DNA of 6,607 nt from Deltaproteobacteria bacterium (GTDB lineage: Bacteria; Myxococcota_A; UBA9160), in contig DOUU01000048.1 of the NCBI GenBank assembly GCA_003520425.1, forward strand, positions 29,944-36,550, given 5' to 3'. This document shows, in pieces, positions 5,860-6,607 of the stretch. How positions within the stretch are numbered: the stretch's first letter is position 1; each line of letters opens with the position of its first letter. The notes beneath the pieces were generated by a model that worked only from the letters and a program-made list of their open reading frames with translations, was not told where the DNA came from and did not search any database. The translations under genes and the position numbers were made by a program.

Positions 5860-6081
5860 ATGGGGCACGTCTGTGCATGGTGCCGGGACGAGATCAGCGC
5901 GAGCGACGGAGGCCATTCCCGGCCGCTTGATGCGGTGAGCCACGGGATCTGCCGCCCCTGCCTCGACGCCAGGATTGCCGCCTTGCCGCCGATCCGCACG
6001 CGCGCACGGGACCTGGATCAGGGTCGAGCCGCCCGTCCGTCCGTGCGCGGCCTCGAACGGGCGCCGTTCGCGCTGGTCTAG
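5860..6081 (+). CDS. Small CAWC/SHGIC zinc-ribbon-like protein
   Basis: This encodes 73 residues. The visible motif is HVCAWC (Cys5, Cys8) followed after 22 residues by SHGICRPC (Cys31, Cys34), a likely four-cysteine metal site. The same CxxC...SHGICPxC arrangement occurs at the C-terminus of many PAS-type histidine kinases and response regulators, and as small stand-alone proteins. The C-terminal 35 residues are Arg-rich with no motif. I chose ATG 5860 because it directly precedes the conserved part. Only a weak AAGG lies upstream, and the frame is open further back to a GTG at 5746, which would run the coding through the T6 tract. It is convergent with the sugar dehydratase gene, 22 nt away. 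A cytoplasmic regulatory or protein-binding role is possible; the function is unknown. Confidence 0.62.
   Translation: MGHVCAWCRDEISASDGGHSRPLDAVSHGICRPCLDARIAALPPIRTRARDLDQGRAARPSVRGLERAPFALV
6054..6070. repeat. 7-bp dyad at the 3' end of the zinc protein gene
   Basis: CGAACGG-GCG-CCGTTCG is a perfect inverted repeat with a 3-nt centre. It lies just inside the small gene and downstream of the convergent rfbB-like stop. It could fold on either strand's transcript, but no T tract follows on either side, so it is not called a terminator. Confidence 0.35.
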
Positions 6082-6144
6082 GAAGGGGAGTTGCGCCCTC
6101 CGTCTAGTCGGCGGCTGCGCCCAAGCCGAGCCGTTCGCGCTGGT
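6063..6144. repeat. 15-nt direct repeat across the gene junction
   Basis: GCCGTTCGCGCTGGT occurs at 6063-6077 and again at 6130-6144, 67 nt apart in the same orientation. One copy ends the zinc protein gene and the other lies in the last codons of the dehydratase gene on the opposite coding strand. The match stops abruptly on both sides. Confidence 0.6.
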
Positions 6145-6607
6145 AGCGCCCCCTTTGCACGGTTTCGCACCAATCGCGGTGCTCGAGATACCACTGCACC
6201 GTGAGCCGCAAGCCCCGGTCAATGCTGTGAGAGGGGCTCCAGCCGAGCTCCCGCCCTAGCTTGGTAGCGTCGATCGCGTAGCGGCGGTCGTGGCCGGGCC
6301 GGTCGGCCACGAACTGCTTCAGGTCGGCATAGCTGCGGATGTCTTTCGACACGAGCGCGGGATTGGCGGCCGCAGGCATCGCCCGCTCAAGTTCGGAGCA
6401 AAGCCGGTCCACGAGTTCGACGTTCGTGAGCTCGTTCGCGCCGCCGATGTTGTACTTCTCACCCGGACGACCCCGCTCAAGGATTGTGAGCAGGGCGGTA
6501 CAGTGGTCCTCGACGAAGAGCCAGTCCCGAACGTTGCCCCCGTCGCCGTAGATTGGGAGAGGCTTCCCTTCGATGCCGTTCAGGAGCATGAGCGGAATCA
6601 GCTTTTC
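6104..6607 (-). CDS. rfbB: dTDP-glucose 4,6-dehydratase, C-terminal part
   Basis: The gene runs off the right edge, so its start and the N-terminal Rossmann and YxxxK catalytic region are missing. About 167 residues remain of a protein normally about 340-355 long. The visible part fits RmlB/RfbB well: EKLIPLMLLNGIEGKPLPIY, GDGGNVRDWLFVEDHC, EKYNIGGANELTNVELVDRL, RPGHDRRYAIDATKLGRELG, and the end WYLEHRDWCETVQRGRYQRE. The enzyme is an extended short-chain dehydrogenase that converts dTDP-glucose to dTDP-4-keto-6-deoxyglucose with bound NAD, the second step towards dTDP-rhamnose and other deoxysugars for surface polysaccharide. The remaining pathway genes probably lie beyond the right edge. No clear terminator follows the stop. 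Confidence 0.96.
   Translation of the reverse strand, partial: EKLIPLMLLNGIEGKPLPIYGDGGNVRDWLFVEDHCTALLTILERGRPGEKYNIGGANELTNVELVDRLCSELERAMPAAANPALVSKDIRSYADLKQFVADRPGHDRRYAIDATKLGRELGWSPSHSIDRGLRLTVQWYLEHRDWCETVQRGRYQRERLGLGAAAD

Noticed and set aside
5572..6222. Minus-strand reading frame covering the zinc protein gene and part of the intergenic region
   Set aside because: No recognisable domain, low-complexity composition, and it overlaps both the end of the dehydratase gene and the CAWC gene.

Overview
This is a GC-rich bacterial window with tightly packed genes. PATAN (DUF4388)-J-domain-TPR and V4R-STAS signalling proteins beside a sigma-54-like promoter suggest a Myxococcota or other deltaproteobacterial-type genome. 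That placement is an inference from gene content, since no rRNA or clear taxonomic marker is present.

Layout. Positions 2-757 (+) hold the 3' end of a biotin-dependent acyl-CoA carboxylase carboxyltransferase gene. It overlaps by 4 nt a gene for a matrixin-like zinc metalloprotease lipoprotein (754-1734, +). These meet head-on a three-gene minus-strand block, and the two opposing stop codons share one CTAG at 1731-1734. Read 5' to 3', that block is: a REC-HD-GYP response regulator, a predicted c-di-GMP phosphodiesterase (5458-4331); a V4R-STAS protein (about 4298-3270); and a PATAN-J-domain-TPR protein (3230-1731). Upstream lies a 401-nt intergenic region with a near-consensus sigma-54 promoter facing the HD-GYP gene, a perfect 7+2+7 dyad about 74 nt upstream of the predicted transcription start, and a GC-rich stretch with several hairpins ending in a T6 tract. 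After it come a small free-standing CAWC/SHGIC zinc-ribbon-like protein (5860-6081, +) and, convergent to it, the 3' end of a dTDP-glucose 4,6-dehydratase gene (6607-6104, -), probably the edge of a polysaccharide locus.

How the genes may work together. The minus-strand trio looks like one signalling operon. The response regulator would lower c-di-GMP on phosphorylation. The V4R-STAS protein looks like a ligand-sensing, stressosome-type (RsbR-like) scaffold whose STAS domain appears to lack the usual phospho-acceptor residues. The PATAN-J-TPR protein would link signalling to an Hsp70 partner or to protein assembly. The combination, its apparent sigma-54 control and the probable non-standard CTG start of the middle gene are the most interesting points in the window. 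No tRNA, rRNA, CRISPR array or insertion sequence was seen.
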